From contig JACCTK010000386.1 in assembly GCA_013812465.1 (NCBI GenBank), positions 1 through 6,692 of the forward strand: 6,692 nucleotides of DNA, in the 5' to 3' direction. A program made the position numbers and the translations under genes. This DNA comes from Actinomycetota bacterium. GTDB lineage: Bacteria > Actinomycetota > Thermoleophilia > Gaiellales > Gaiellaceae. Shown here piece by piece: positions 5,407 to 6,692 of the stretch (the first letter of the stretch is position 1; each line of letters starts with the position of its first letter). The notes beneath the pieces were generated by a model, which saw only the letters and a program-made list of their open reading frames with translations, ran no database searches and was not told the origin of the DNA.

Positions 5407-6179
5407 CGGGTCTCGCGCTCGCGGTCCGCCCGCTCGAGTTCTACTTCGCGCAGTACCGCCGGGTGTGGCGCGGAACGGCGATCTCGAGCGTCGTCACTCC
5501 CGTCATCTTCCTGCTCGCGTTCGGGTTCGGGCTCGGCGAGCTGGTGGACCGAAGCGCCAATCTTCCGAACGGCGTCTCCTACATCGAGTTCGTCGCGCCA
5601 GGGCTGATCGCGGCGACGGCGATGCAGATCGCATCGTTCGAGGCGAGCTGGCCGGTGCTCTCCGCCATCAAGTGGAGCCGGCAGTACCACGCGATGCTCG
5701 CAAGCCCGCTTCGGGTAGGGGACATCTTGATCGGGCACCAGGCGTTCATCGCGTTCCGTATGCTGATGACGGCCACGGTGTACCTCGCGGCAATCGCGGC
5801 GTTCGGCGCCGTGAACTCCCCGCTCGGCATCCTCGCCATTCCCGTCGCCGTGCTCGTCGGGGTGGCCTTTGCCGCGCCGATCGCCGCGTGGGGGGCGTAC
5901 ACGGAGAACGAAGCGTCGTTCGTCGCGATCTTCCGCTTCCTGATCCTGCCGATGTTCCTGTTCTCTGGGACGTTCTTCCCGATCGAGCAGCTTCCCCGCG
6001 TGCTCGAATTCGTGGCTTACGTCACGCCGCTCTGGCACGGAGTCGACCTCGCTCGGCAACTGACGCTCGGCGACGTGCAGCTCTGGAGCGCCGTCGGCCA
6101 CCTGGCCTATCTTCTCTTGTTCATCGCCGCCGGACTGACCGCCGCGTACTACTCGTACCGCCGACGACTGCTCGTCTGA
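5403..6179 (+). CDS. ABC-2 type permease, NodJ/DrrB-like (first of two)
   Basis: This 258-residue inner-membrane protein has about six hydrophobic segments (roughly 27-46, 62-80, 113-136, 141-163, 172-194, 235-252). The ABC-2 hallmark FLFSGTFFPIEQLP (186-199) lies before the last helix. The segment EFVAPGLIAATAMQIASFE (62-80), followed by YHAMLASPLRVGDILIG (95-111), is typical of NodJ-like permeases; the latter is the expected ATPase-contacting coupling region. The GTG at 5403 overlaps the ATPase stop by four bases, indicating translational coupling. The protein ends with an Arg-rich cytoplasmic tail (YRRRLLV). It is clearly related to the permease that follows, so the transporter may be a heterodimer of two membrane subunits on one type of ATPase. 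A long antisense frame across this gene is a composition artefact. Confidence 0.93.
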   Translation: MTGLALAVRPLEFYFAQYRRVWRGTAISSVVTPVIFLLAFGFGLGELVDRSANLPNGVSYIEFVAPGLIAATAMQIASFEASWPVLSAIKWSRQYHAMLASPLRVGDILIGHQAFIAFRMLMTATVYLAAIAAFGAVNSPLGILAIPVAVLVGVAFAAPIAAWGAYTENEASFVAIFRFLILPMFLFSGTFFPIEQLPRVLEFVAYVTPLWHGVDLARQLTLGDVQLWSAVGHLAYLLLFIAAGLTAAYYSYRRRLLV

Positions 6180-6692
6180 TGACCGAGCTCGCCGCCGACG
6201 CGCGCTTCGGACCCCGCCCTCGTCGGCGCATCGGCGGGCTCCTCATCGTCGAGCGCAATGCGATGGTCTACCGCAGGATCTGGCTCATCCTGTTCTCCGG
6301 GTTCTTCGAACCGCTCTTCTACCTCTTCTTCTTCGTCTACCCGCTCGGAGAGCTGATCGGGGAGGTCGCTCTCGACCAGGCGACGCTCGAGTATGTCGCC
6401 TTCGTCGCGCCGGCGCTGCTGGCGGCCTCAGCGATGAACGGCGCCTTCTACGACGCGACCAACGTCTTCTGGAAGCTCCGCTACGGGAAGGTCTACGACG
6501 CGATGCTCTCGACGCCCGTAAGCCCGGGCGATGTCGCAGTGGGGGAGACGATGTGGGCGGTCGTACGGTCGCTGATCTACTCGGTCGCGTTCCTGAACAT
6601 CATTCTCGTGCTCGGCCTCGTCGACTCGTGGTGGGGCCTCCTGATCCTCCCCGCGTGCTTCGTCATCGGCTTCGGCTTCGCGGGAGCGGGGA
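6179..6692 (+). CDS. ABC-2 type permease, second subunit (cut off at window end)
   Basis: The frame opens with ATG at 6179-6181, sharing one base with the previous stop (TGATG), and stays open to the window edge, giving 171 residues. After a basic cytoplasmic start (PRPRRR, 12-17) come hydrophobic stretches at about 33-55, 72-90, 128-148 and 151-170. The stretch YVAFVAPALLAASAMNGAF (72-90) and then YDAMLSTPVSPGDVAVGE (106-123) align point for point with YIEFVAPGLIAATAMQ and YHAMLASPLRVGDILIG of the first permease, so the two are paralogues. No Shine-Dalgarno site is visible, so translation is probably coupled. The 3' part, including the ABC-2 hallmark, lies outside the window. Confidence 0.9.
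   Translation, partial: MTELAADARFGPRPRRRIGGLLIVERNAMVYRRIWLILFSGFFEPLFYLFFFVYPLGELIGEVALDQATLEYVAFVAPALLAASAMNGAFYDATNVFWKLRYGKVYDAMLSTPVSPGDVAVGETMWAVVRSLIYSVAFLNIILVLGLVDSWWGLLILPACFVIGFGFAGAG

Noticed and set aside
5283..6101. 272-residue minus-strand open frame
   Set aside because: It is antisense to the first permease, rich in Glu, Arg, Asp and His as expected from mirrored GC3 bias, and has no recognisable domain or ribosome binding site.
1..6692. tRNA, rRNA, CRISPR array, insertion sequence or attachment site
   Set aside because: No cloverleaf, rRNA segment, regularly spaced repeat, transposase or flanking direct repeat was seen on either strand.

Overview
The window is GC-rich, with G or C at nearly all third codon positions, GTG starts alongside ATG, and tight gene overlaps. 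The order rbfA - nrnA (DHH) - truB - ribF is the classical translation/cofactor cluster found downstream of infB in Gram-positive bacteria. Together with the NodI/DrrA-style exporter and the style of the ABC-F protein, this suggests a high-GC actinobacterial lineage, possibly a deep branch such as Thermoleophilia. The assignment is inferred from protein resemblance and gene order only.

Layout. Bases 1-130 hold no gene I can recognise; they contain two small hairpins and a modest ribosome binding site for rbfA. Bases 131-2975 are a four-gene plus-strand operon with every junction overlapping: rbfA (30S maturation), nrnA (nanoRNA/pAp phosphoesterase), a short truB (tRNA U55 pseudouridylation) and ribF (FMN/FAD synthesis). 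A perfect 10-bp inverted repeat at 2975-2996 separates this operon from a convergent minus-strand gene (2995-4332), which encodes an ABC-F ribosome-associated ATPase. Its first nucleotide-binding domain lacks almost everything between the Q-loop and the signature motif.

Bases 4333-4461 form a divergent control region. To the left it carries a leader for the ABC-F gene with a GNRA-loop hairpin plus T-run, a four-codon upstream ORF (MRAR-stop), and alternative pairings around a near-perfect Shine-Dalgarno sequence. To the right it carries a TAnnnT element placed so that the next gene could be transcribed without a leader. Bases 4462-6692 encode a NodIJ/DrrAB-like exporter: one ATPase (4462-5406) and two related ABC-2 permeases in tandem (5403-6179, and 6179 to the window end, where it is cut off).

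How they work together. The left operon is housekeeping (ribosome assembly, RNA turnover, tRNA modification, flavin cofactors). The right half pairs a ribosome-associated ABC-F ATPase with a divergently transcribed drug/lipid-type exporter. Such a pair would suit defence against a ribosome-targeting compound, but that is inference. The most interesting observation is the ABC-F leader, whose layout resembles translational attenuation of macrolide-resistance genes. The second is the internally deleted ABC-F protein itself.
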